Below are positions 35,601 to 43,002 of a stretch of DNA of 49,479 bases, piece after piece. Position 1 is the stretch's first letter; every line of letters begins with the position of its first letter. Below the pieces are notes generated by a model. The model did no database searches and was not told where the DNA came from. It worked only from the letters and a program-made list of their open reading frames with translations. Origin of the DNA: Okeania sp. SIO3I5 (GTDB lineage Bacteria; Cyanobacteriota; Cyanobacteriia; Cyanobacteriales; Microcoleaceae). Made by a program: the position numbers and the translations under genes. Location: positions 1 to 49,479 of the forward strand of contig NZ_JAAHHT010000046.1 in assembly GCF_010672085.1 (NCBI RefSeq), given 5' to 3'.

Positions 35601-36287
35601 GAAGTGCCTGAGCCAATCCCAACAGTGCCCGAAAATATTAAAATGGGAGAATTAGAAAAGGAGGTCAGATCCCTACAAAAACAACTTCAAGCCCTAGAAC
35701 CCGTAAATATGTTAGCCCTCGAAGAATATGAGCAAACTCAGAAACGACTAGAAGAATTAAGTCAAAAATTATCCACTCTGGAAGGAGAGCGAACAGAACT
35801 GTTGTTAAGAATAGAAAACTTTACTACCCTAAGACAACGTTCATTTTTTGAGGCTTTTGATGCTGTGAATCAAAATTTTCAGACAATCTTTGCCACACTT
35901 TCCGAAGGAGACGGTTATCTCCAACTAGAGAACCAAGAAGATCCCTTTAACAGTGGGTTAAATTTAGTAGCCCACCCCAAAGGAAAGCCAGTCCAAAGAT
36001 TGGCCTCTATGTCTGGAGGAGAAAAATCTTTAACAGCCTTAAGCTTTATTTTCGCCCTACAACGTTACCGTCCATCTCCTTTTTATGCCTTTGATGAAGT
36101 GGATATGTTTCTAGATGGGGCAAATGTAGAGCGATTAGCTAAAATGATAAAACAACAAGCAGAACAAGCTCAGTTTATTGTGGTAAGTCTGAGAAGGCCA
36201 ATGATGGAATCATCAGAGCATACTATCGGCGTTACCCAAGCTAGGGGCGCTCATACCCAAGTTTTAGGCATGAAAATGACTAAATAG
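32625..36287 (+). CDS. smc: Chromosome segregation protein SMC
   Basis: A 1220-residue condensin ATPase that compacts and segregates the chromosome with ScpA/ScpB. Walker A is GPNGSGKSN (residues 32-40). Long coiled coils (about 170-500 and 690-1030) flank a hinge at about 550-680 (SGISGICGLVAQLGKVEPKY; GAMTGGSMSRRSG). The C-terminal signature SMSGGEKSLTALSF and Walker B FYAFDEVDMFLDGANV complete the head. It is full length, with no frameshift despite the repeat arrays on both sides. No ribosome site stands out. The nearest gene downstream is a PRC-barrel protein, separated by 1.8 kb of repeats. Confidence 0.97.
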   Translation: MVHIKRLELTNFKSFGGTTTIPLLPGFTVVSGPNGSGKSNILDALLFCLGLSTSKGMRAERLPDLVNNKLAGRKTVETIVTVTFDLEDLSNQNNGHKEPDSSQPELPEVEENGAKILASESEDPFEIANSFDSLVEWSISRRLRVTKQGTYTSTYYMNGQPCTLTELHEQLNQLRVYAEGYNVVLQGDVTGIISMKARERREIIDEMAGVAQFDRKISLAKGKLDEVKEQEEKSRIVEKELQKQCDRLSQDCVKAKKYQQLRGELEEKSLWQTILKWQNLQKQVWKLRENIESGDRSLAEFNENIQTKETEIKRASTELDKLNAQVKALGEEELLALQSTLATQEAERRQLQEKQKELETTINQTKTNLGQLEEEVDRLQQNLEVLATEKIVQGQNLSSLEATRNGAIEILNQQRESASAIADTAEAWVKQQAQLHHQIETLQQTLNPQRTEQARVREKIYQLEKQIQEQQESLGTLGVEIENQTKYYEQIKESKEASSYQVESLTKQLEAVEQELQIQQDTQTRLLQEQRDRQRKLDKLEAQQQAIQEATGTYATKMLQQSGISGICGLVAQLGKVEPKYQLALEIAAGSRLGNMVVENDRVAASGIEFLKKQKAGRMTFLPLNKIRPPRLNQDNSLRWGAGGFIDYAVNLIDCDSRYGNIFAYVFGSTVVFDTLANARQHLGKYRIVTLDGEILESSGAMTGGSMSRRSGSLHFGTVDGGDSTEIGEMESHRQRLQEIDIVLERCVAEISQLQEKVKERSRALMEGREYFRETQLKVEQIEAELQKLTKQQEQGQGQLEKNTQELANAQTRLVSLDREIPVQETQLTQLRETLAELEKSHTHSEWQQMQTMIRSQEAVLQERETTLRTAEQQLQDLENQQQLLQEKVETTSRRRSEYQEQELKAKNTIKEVNSQILVVDEQIAQTKAGMAKAEEKLGTEKQKRDQAEANLRELHLAKQQLEWQLQKLQESQQGRREQLVALQTQLEEQKAEVPEPIPTVPENIKMGELEKEVRSLQKQLQALEPVNMLALEEYEQTQKRLEELSQKLSTLEGERTELLLRIENFTTLRQRSFFEAFDAVNQNFQTIFATLSEGDGYLQLENQEDPFNSGLNLVAHPKGKPVQRLASMSGGEKSLTALSFIFALQRYRPSPFYAFDEVDMFLDGANVERLAKMIKQQAEQAQFIVVSLRRPMMESSEHTIGVTQARGAHTQVLGMKMTK

Positions 36288-37850
36288 GAAGTAGGGAGTA
36301 GGGAGTAGGGAGTAGGGGAGTAGAGGAGTAGGGGAGTAATTTCCAATCTTTTTCCTGTATTGCCTAATTCCCACAGACTACTCCTGAGTCAAACTGGCTA
36401 TTAGCTTTGAGCTACCAGCAAAAATATATAGGGAGATGGGGAGATAGGGGGATGGGAAAATTTCTAATCTTTTTTCTGTATTGCCTAATTCCCACAGAGA
36501 ACTCCTGACTCAAACTAGCTATTAGCTTTGAGCTACCAGCAAAAATATATAGGGAGATGTAGAGATGGGGAGATGGGGAGATGGGGAGATGGGAAGTAAT
36601 TTCCAATTTTTTTCCTGTATTGCCTAATTCCCACAGACTACTCCTGAGTCAAACTGGCTATTAGCTTTGAGCTACCAGCAAAAATATATAGGGAGATGGG
36701 GAGATGGGGAGATGGGGAGATGGGGAGATGGGAAGTAATTTCCAATTTTTTTCCTGTATTGCCTAATTCCCACAGACTACTCCTGAGTCAAACTGGCTAT
36801 TAGCTTTGAGCTACCAGCAAAAATATATATGGAGATGGGGAGATGGGGAGATGGGAAAATTTCTAATCTTTAGTTCCTGTATTGCCTAATTCCCACAGAC
36901 TACTCCTGAGTCAAACTGGCTATTAGCTTTGAGCTACCAGCCAAAATATATGGAGAGATGGGGTTAGGGGGAGATGGGGAGATGGGGGGATGGAAAGTAA
37001 ATTCCAATTTTTTTCCTGTATTGCCTAATTCCCACAGAGAACTCCTGACTCAAACTGGCTATTAGCTTTGAGCTACCAGCAAAAATATATCGGGAGATGG
37101 GGTTAGGGGAAAATTTCCAATTTTTTTCCTGTATTGCCTAATTCCCACAGAGAACTCCTGACTCAAACTAGCTATTAGCTTTGAGCTACCAGCCAAAATA
37201 TATAGGGAGATGGGGTTAGGGGGAGATGGGGAGATGGTTAGATGGGGAGTAATTTCCAATTTTTTTCCTGTATTGCCTAATTCCCACAGAGAACTCCTGA
37301 CTCAAACTGGCTATTAGCTTTGAGCTACCAGCCAAAATATATGGAGAGATGGGGTTAGGGGGAGATGGGGAGATGGTTAGATGGGGAGTAATTTCCAATT
37401 TTTTTCCTGTATTGCCTAATTCCCACAGAGAACTCCTGACTCAAACTGGCTATTAGCTTTGAGCTACCAGCCAAAATATATAGGGAGATGGGGAGATAGG
37501 GAGATGGGGGGATGGGGGGATGGGGAGATGGGGGGATGAGAAAATTTCCAATTTTTTTCCTGTATTGCCTAATTTCCACAGAGAACTCCTGACTCAAACT
37601 GGCTATTAGCTTTGAGCTACCAGCAAAAATATATAGGGAGATGGGGAGATAGGGAGATGGGGATATGGAGAGATGGAGAGATGGGGAGTAAATTCCAATT
37701 TTTTTCCTGTATTACCTAACTCCTACGGACTACTCCTGAGTCAAACTAGCTATTAGCTTTGAGCTACCAGCCAAAATATATAGGGAGATGGGGTTAGGGG
37801 AAAATTTCTAGTCTTTTTCCTGTATTGCCTAACTCCTACGGACAACTCCT
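36288..37850. repeat. ~110-153-bp compound tandem array, ~12 units, downstream of smc
   Basis: A ~95-bp core (CCTGTATTGCCTAATTCCCA ... TAGCTTTGAGCTACCAGC) occurs about 12 times, starting near 36355. The copies are separated by variable runs of GAGATGGG (8 bp) units, so the period ranges from about 110 to 153 bp. The array begins with a GTAGGGA heptamer run right after the smc stop. Short open frames inside it simply translate the repeat. This is a minisatellite with an internal microsatellite and is unrelated to the 68-bp array on the other side of smc. Confidence 0.93.
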
Positions 37851-37914
37851 GACTCAAAAGTTTAATTGCGGGCTAAGATACTATGTTGGTTCTATAGACC
37901 AAAAGAAGCCAATT

Positions 37915-38085
37915 GCTGAAATGCTTACTGCTACATTCCTGATAAATTATAATTTTATCTAACTTTTGACTTTTGACTTTTGACTTTTGACTTTTTATAG
38001 CTGAAATGCTTACTGCTACATTCCTGATAAATTATAATTTTATCTAATTTTTGACTCTTGACTTTTGACCTTTGACCTTTGACTT
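37915..38085. repeat. 85-bp tandem duplication with TGACTTT heptamers
   Basis: GCTGAAATGCTTACTGCTAC and the following ~28 bases occur at 37915 and again at 38000. Each copy is followed by a run of TGACTTT heptamers that fills the rest of the unit. It lies just upstream of the PRC-barrel gene and may displace or contain its promoter. Confidence 0.85.
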
Positions 38086-38112
38086 TTTATTTAAAATCGG
38101 GATTAGACAATA

Positions 38113-39216
38113 ATGACATCTGAAAAAATCCGCCAACGCTCCGAACTGTTAGGAACTCAAATAATTACTCGTGATAAAGGTAAACGCCTAGGAGTAGTAA
38201 GTCAGTTATGGGTAGACGTTGATAGACGAGAAGTGGTGGCTATTGGACTACGGGACAATATATTGGCAGTAGCTGGAATACCCAAGTTTATGTTTCTCAA
38301 GAACATCCGTGAATTAGGTGATGTTATCTTAGTAGATGATGAAGAAGTATTAGAAGAAGATATTGATACTGAAGCTTATAGTAGCTTGATAAATAGTGAA
38401 GTCTTGACAGAAAATGGCGACTTGTTAGGTAGAGTTCGAGGCTTCAAAATTGATACCAGAGATGGCAAAGTTTTGTCATTGATTATCGCTTCTATTGGTA
38501 TACCCCAAATTCCAGACCAAATTATTAGCACTTACGAACTTTCTATTGATGAAATTGTCAGCAGTGGGCCAAACCGTCTAATTGTATTTGAAGGTTCTGA
38601 AGAAAAACTCAAACAGTTAACAATGGGAGTATTAGAACGTCTAGGTTTAGGGGAAGCTCCTTGGCAAAGAGAAGAAGAGGGATTATATTATCCTTCCACT
38701 GTAAAACCTGAAAATCAATTACCTCCAGGACAACCAGTTACTCGCGAACCTATTCGTACAGTAGCACCCTCTACTCAGGAAACATGGGATGAAGACTGGG
38801 CTGAACCAGAGCCAATAAGACGTAGAGTGGTTGAACCAGAACCAGTTTATAATGAGTATTATGAAGCGGAAATGGCTCCTCCTCCACGGCAACTAGAACG
38901 AGAAGCAGTTTATGATGACTATTATGAGCCAGAACCTGTTGCTCCTCCATCAGCACGTCAAGTAAGAGTAGAACCTGCTAATAATGACTATTATGAAGAA
39001 GATAATTGGGGCGACTCAGGTGCTGAATATGATTATGAAGAGGATAAAAGTCAGCAGAAAGAGTATCAAGTTACTAGAGAGTATGAATATGATGAGGAGA
39101 TAGAGAAAGATGCTTGGGCTGATGATGAGTCTCCAAAACCTTATCAGGCACCTCGCGTAAATATTCCTCAGAAAACTAAGGTGCCAGAATATGAAGAAGA
39201 ACCAGGTGGTTATTAA
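38113..39216 (+). CDS. Double PRC-barrel protein with acidic, low-complexity tail
   Basis: A 367-residue protein. Two PRC-barrel domains occupy about residues 8-80 (LGTQIITRDKGKRLGVVSQL) and about 92-165 (LINSEVLTENGDLLGRVRGF). The remaining ~185 residues are disordered, very acidic and tyrosine-rich, with repeated EPEPVYNEYYE/YDDYYEPEPV-type motifs, suggesting a flexible interaction tail. PRC barrels bind RNA or protein partners and occur in ribosome maturation and photosynthetic reaction centres; the role here is unknown. It is soluble with no signal peptide. It lies after smc across the repeat array; any functional link is only positional. Confidence 0.88.
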   Translation: MTSEKIRQRSELLGTQIITRDKGKRLGVVSQLWVDVDRREVVAIGLRDNILAVAGIPKFMFLKNIRELGDVILVDDEEVLEEDIDTEAYSSLINSEVLTENGDLLGRVRGFKIDTRDGKVLSLIIASIGIPQIPDQIISTYELSIDEIVSSGPNRLIVFEGSEEKLKQLTMGVLERLGLGEAPWQREEEGLYYPSTVKPENQLPPGQPVTREPIRTVAPSTQETWDEDWAEPEPIRRRVVEPEPVYNEYYEAEMAPPPRQLEREAVYDDYYEPEPVAPPSARQVRVEPANNDYYEEDNWGDSGAEYDYEEDKSQQKEYQVTREYEYDEEIEKDAWADDESPKPYQAPRVNIPQKTKVPEYEEEPGGY

Positions 39217-39725
39217 TAGACTTTCGGCGTTGCTAAATACTGGAATGATTAAGGCTGACACGGGGACACGCAGATTATGCTCGATCCTTTCTAACAAAAT
39301 CATCCCACAATTATGCAATGCCGACTTTTTGCAGAAGTCAGGGAATAGAGAATAGTGAATAGGGATATGAAATTAACAATTTTCATATCTTATAGTTTAT
39401 TTCAGAAAAAATTCATCAAAATAATTGGGTTGTGCAACCCCGCCTTTGAAGGCGAAACGTTTTTGGAGATTTGCTGAAAATCTCTGTTACAAAAACAACT
39501 TCTGTACATTGCCAATCCGATGGTTCCCCTATCTGACTTCGTAACTGCCTATCTTTAAGAGCTTGGCAAGTAAGCTCCTATTACCGAAAAATTTTGGTTT
39601 AAAGCCGGACCTTGGATAGGGGATAATAAATAAAAATTTTCATTCAGGAGTCAATCCTATCAGTTTCAAGGAGAGGTAGTTATTAATTATTCATTATTAA
39701 TTATTAATTATTGAATCATTACTCC
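39217..39725. other. Intergenic gap with a decayed inverted-repeat element and paired hairpins
   Basis: TCGGCGTTGCTAAATACTGG-type sequence at about 39223-39248 is imperfectly inverted at about 39298-39325 (ATGCAATGCCGA end), suggesting a decayed insertion-sequence remnant or MITE of ~105 bp. At 39427-39440 and 39441-39454 two palindromes, GGGTTGTGCAACCC and CGCCTTTGAAGGCG, stand directly side by side. A T-run follows nearby, so the second could act as a weak terminator. TTATTAAT-type repeats follow near 39685. No gene is seen. Confidence 0.5.
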
Positions 39726-40583
39726 TTACTCCTGAAAAGCGCTGTATTGCCCTAAAACCACAGCCTCCCCTGTCCAATATTCCTGCATCTGATCAAAAGT
39801 TTTAAGCTGTTGCCCGTAGAGTGGGTTGCCAATAGTTACTGTTTGTGCTACCTCATCAACTTGCAAGAGTACGACTGCGTGTCCAATATATCTGCCATTT
39901 ACTGGTTCTTTAACGTGTAGCAGGGCGGGTAGGTTCAGGTTTATTAGGTCTATAGTTTTTAGTGAGTCTCGAAAATGGGGCGCTAAACCTAGACGACGCA
40001 AAGCCCGCATTTCAGCTAGGGTGCTAGTCCCGAATTTATTTGTACCTGTAAGGATAACTGCATCCTGTTCCGAGAAATTGGGAAAAGTATTAGTTATGCG
40101 AGCAATTGTAGCAATACTGGCAGGAGCGCAAGTGTAGTTTGTTGTCTGTAATACGACTTCTTCAACCACTACTGGTTTCCCTAATAAATTCGTGACGGGA
40201 AGAGAGTAATGGATGAGTCCTGCTAATGGAATTGTCATTATTATCACTGCTAAAATTAGCTTTTGTAAACGTTGGCGATCGCCCTGAATAGGTAATTCCA
40301 GACCTAGTAAAAAACCTACGCTAAACCATCCTAAACCCAAGACAAAATCATTAGTATATTCTCCAGAGTATAACAAAATAATTTGGGGGAATAATTTTGA
40401 ATTAGCTTTGGCACTTAGTAAAAATGTGCTGATAACTGTAGCTAGGAATATTAATATTATATAAGTTAATCTTTGATGATTTACTAAAGCATTTTCTGCT
40501 GTTATTCCTCTATCTCCTAACTTCTTACCTAGGTATAATCCTAGTATTATTGAAACCAAGCAAATTAAAGCAATTACAATCAT
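39726..40583 (-). CDS. Membrane protein with C39-like cysteine peptidase domain
   Basis: A 285-residue protein. Four hydrophobic segments lie in the N-terminal half (about residues 2-18, 39-57, 78-95 and 108-126). A papain-like C39-type domain follows with a candidate catalytic cysteine C152 (NYTCAPAS), histidine H235 (GHAVVLL) and N253 (IGNPL). C39 domains usually cleave double-glycine leader peptides, but this one is not fused to an ABC transporter and no bacteriocin-like precursor or exporter is nearby. It may be a stand-alone membrane protease facing the cytoplasm or periplasm. It stands alone on the minus strand, followed by repeats. Confidence 0.8.
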   Translation of the reverse strand: MIVIALICLVSIILGLYLGKKLGDRGITAENALVNHQRLTYIILIFLATVISTFLLSAKANSKLFPQIILLYSGEYTNDFVLGLGWFSVGFLLGLELPIQGDRQRLQKLILAVIIMTIPLAGLIHYSLPVTNLLGKPVVVEEVVLQTTNYTCAPASIATIARITNTFPNFSEQDAVILTGTNKFGTSTLAEMRALRRLGLAPHFRDSLKTIDLINLNLPALLHVKEPVNGRYIGHAVVLLQVDEVAQTVTIGNPLYGQQLKTFDQMQEYWTGEAVVLGQYSAFQE

Positions 40584-40687
40584 TTTTCTGATATTTGATG
40601 GGAAAATACATTAGGCATCTCCAGAAACTAAGTTTTAGCAATTGAATTGCAAAAGTTTGAGATTAATTTTGAAGAAGTCTATTAATT

Positions 40688-40932
40688 AGGGTTTGCTGAA
40701 AAAGTCTTATGGGTGAGGGTAGGAGTCAGGAGACAGGAGACAGGAGACAGGAGGAGTAAGGAATTAGCGAGGAGGCAGGAGGAAGAATTTAATTCGTGAT
40801 TTTTCTGCCTCGGGTCAATCAAAATCCTTACTTTATGCAGCTCTTGCATAGCTAAAACCTTGTACTTTTTTAATATCATTACAGGCTCAAACCTTGCTCT
40901 GTCAATGCTTTAAAATTTAATCAGCAAACCCT
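40688..40932. repeat. MITE-like element with AGGGTTTGCTGA ends, copy 1
   Basis: The 12-bp arm at 40688-40699 is perfectly inverted at 40921-40932 (TCAGCAAACCCT). AATT flanks both sides (40684-40687 and 40933-40936), consistent with a target duplication. The interior carries a CAGGAGA heptamer run at about 40730-40753 and has no open reading frame. It is 245 bp long. Confidence 0.75.
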
Positions 40933-40936
40933 AATT

Positions 40937-41170
40937 AGGGTTTGCTGAAAAAGTATTTTTGCTCTTTGTAGTAGTCAGTAGTCAGTAGAAATAGGAATAG
41001 GAATTTAGAGGAAGTAGGAGTTAGAATTATTCCTCAATTTCTCTGTCCAACTATGCGTCTAAAATACTAACATTTTGAGGCTTTTCAACTCAAAATCTCC
41101 CACTTTTTCAATACTTAAAAGGGTCAAAAACTTTATCTGTAAACACTTTCAGATTTAATCAGCAGAGCAA
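40937..41170. repeat. MITE-like element with AGGGTTTGCTGA ends, copy 2
   Basis: It starts with the same AGGGTTTGCTGAAAAAGT as copy 1, after the shared AATT, and ends near 41170 in a degenerate TCAGCAGAGC. The interior differs from copy 1 but also holds a heptamer run (GTAGTCA, about 40973-40988). The two elements stand in tandem and fill most of the 40584-41320 gap. Confidence 0.65.
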
Positions 41171-41324
41171 TAATTAAGATATGATATCATGTCTGCTTAA
41201 ATACTTACACTTTGCTCGCAGGAATGATTGGCTTTTTATTATAGCAGTTTTCATGCGTATGAGACCACAGTTGTAATCATCGGGGGGCAGTCCGGGAAGA
41301 TTTGTATTCATAATTAACTAACCT

Positions 41325-41493
41325 TTGACTCCTTACTCCTTACTCATTACTCATTACTCCTTACTCCTTACTCATTACTCATTACTCATTACTCATTACT
41401 CATTACTCATTACTCATTACTCATTACTCATTACTCCTTACTCATTACTCATTACTCCTTACTCATTACTCATTACTCATTACTCATTACTCA
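41325..41493. repeat. ATTACTC heptamer array (~23 units)
   Basis: About 165 bp of ATTACTC/CTTACTC units in perfect 7-bp register lies directly behind the stop of the GGDEF gene. Seven-base periodicity makes an open frame (THYSLLI repeats) that is an artefact and not a gene. It is the longest of the heptanucleotide repeats in the window. Confidence 0.92.
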
Positions 41494-43002
41494 TAGTTGG
41501 CATGAACAATTTCGTTGTTTTTTGGCTTGATCAAGTGCTTTTTCTGCTAGAGCAATTAATTCGCTTGGTGAGTTATTTTCTTCAGGAATTATTGTTGATA
41601 TACCAAGACTAATTGTCACATATTGATTAATTTGAGATTGACTATGAATAATTTTGAGATTTTCTACTTCTGCTCTAATAGCTTCAGCAATAATCAAAGC
41701 ACCTTCAGTATTAGTATTGGGTAGAATTATACCAAATTCTTCTCCTCCATAACGAGCCACTAAATATTCCGGACGAGTTACAGTTCTTTGAATAGTTTTG
41801 GCTATTTGTTTTAAACAATTATCTCCAGCTTGATGACCATAATTATCATTGTATAATTTGAAATAATCTAGATCGCAAATAATTAAAGATAGAGATAAAT
41901 TATCCGATTTCATTCTTTGCCATTCTTGCTCTAGATACTGATCGAAACGATGACGATTAGCTATTTGAGTTAAACCATCCAAAGTAGCAAGTAGAGATAA
42001 TCTTTGATTAGCTAATTTGAGAGTATATTCAGCTTTTTTACTTTGAATCATTACTGCTAAATAAGTTCCTACTATTTTCACTAAATCAATTAACTGCTGA
42101 TTTTTTGGTAAAGTTTCTTTCTTAAAAAATACCAAAATTGCTAATACCCGATCGCCCCATAAAATCGGCATTGCAAAAACTGATTTTAATCCGATTTTTA
42201 AGGCAAGAGCGTAATGTTCAAATTCTTGAGATGATGTCTCAGAAATATCTTCTATCCATTCTGAATTTTGAGATGCCCAAACTCTACCTAGTAAATCTAT
42301 ATTAGGAGCAAATGTTAATGTTTTTCGATGATTTTGAAACTCAGATAAATTTTGTGAATAAATATAGTAAGATTGACTATGTACAAGTTTAGATTCATTA
42401 GAATTAGGCAGCCAAGCTTCACCATAATCCCATCCAATATTTGAACAAATATGATGCAGGGTAATTTCTAATGCCGAATTAATATCTAAGGCAGCACTAA
42501 TAGGGGGAGTAATTAATAATAAAAAATGTAGTTGTTCCTCAGCATTTTGACGTTCAATAAATTCTTTTTCTAGATCCAAATTTTTCTCTTTTAACTGCAT
42601 TTGTAACTGATAAATAGATAGTTGATTTTCAACTCGTGCCAAGACTTCCCGAAGTTGAAAAGGCTTAGTAATATAATCTCTACCTCCTACTTCAAATGCT
42701 CTAACTTTATCTACTTCTTCACTATAAGCACTAATAAAAATTATTGGTATTTCTTTTGTTGATTCCAAAGATTTTAATTTTTGGCATACTTCATAGCCAT
42801 CTATATCTGGTAAATTAATATCAAGTAATATTAAATCTGGTTTAGCAATTTGTGCGCCGTTAATTGCTATCTTGCCATTGATCGCTTTTCTAACATGATA
42901 TCCATGATGTTCCAGCATAGTTGATAAGAGTCGTAAATTTTCTGGTGCATCATCAACTATTAAGATATTTTCTGGTAAATTATGATTTTTTTTTGGGTTC
43001 AT
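41491..43002 (-). CDS. Response regulator with GAF and GGDEF (diguanylate cyclase) domains
   Basis: A 503-residue cytoplasmic protein predicted to make cyclic di-GMP. REC domain: residues ~12-128, phospho-acceptor D61 ([14 protein letters not shown]). GAF domain: ~165-320. GGDEF domain: ~335-500, active site GGEEF at 419-423 and the metal-binding [10 protein letters not shown] block. The usual inhibitory RxxD site five residues before GGEEF reads RPEY (410-413), so canonical product inhibition is probably lost. Its ATG directly follows the TAA of the hybrid kinase gene with no spacer, so the two are co-translated and likely form a kinase-regulator pair. Confidence 0.93.
   Translation of the reverse strand: MNPKKNHNLPENILIVDDAPENLRLLSTMLEHHGYHVRKAINGKIAINGAQIAKPDLILLDINLPDIDGYEVCQKLKSLESTKEIPIIFISAYSEEVDKVRAFEVGGRDYITKPFQLREVLARVENQLSIYQLQMQLKEKNLDLEKEFIERQNAEEQLHFLLLITPPISAALDINSALEITLHHICSNIGWDYGEAWLPNSNESKLVHSQSYYIYSQNLSEFQNHRKTLTFAPNIDLLGRVWASQNSEWIEDISETSSQEFEHYALALKIGLKSVFAMPILWGDRVLAILVFFKKETLPKNQQLIDLVKIVGTYLAVMIQSKKAEYTLKLANQRLSLLATLDGLTQIANRHRFDQYLEQEWQRMKSDNLSLSLIICDLDYFKLYNDNYGHQAGDNCLKQIAKTIQRTVTRPEYLVARYGGEEFGIILPNTNTEGALIIAEAIRAEVENLKIIHSQSQINQYVTISLGISTIIPEENNSPSELIALAEKALDQAKKQRNCSCQL

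Noticed and set aside
36412-37597. Several 60-80-codon minus-strand frames after smc
   Set aside because: They all encode the same repeated core plus GAGATGGG linkers and have no start signals. They are products of the tandem array.
41325-41612. 95-codon open frame in the heptamer array
   Set aside because: It translates only the 7-bp repeat (THYSLLI units) and then runs antisense into the GGDEF gene. It is an artefact of simple repeats.
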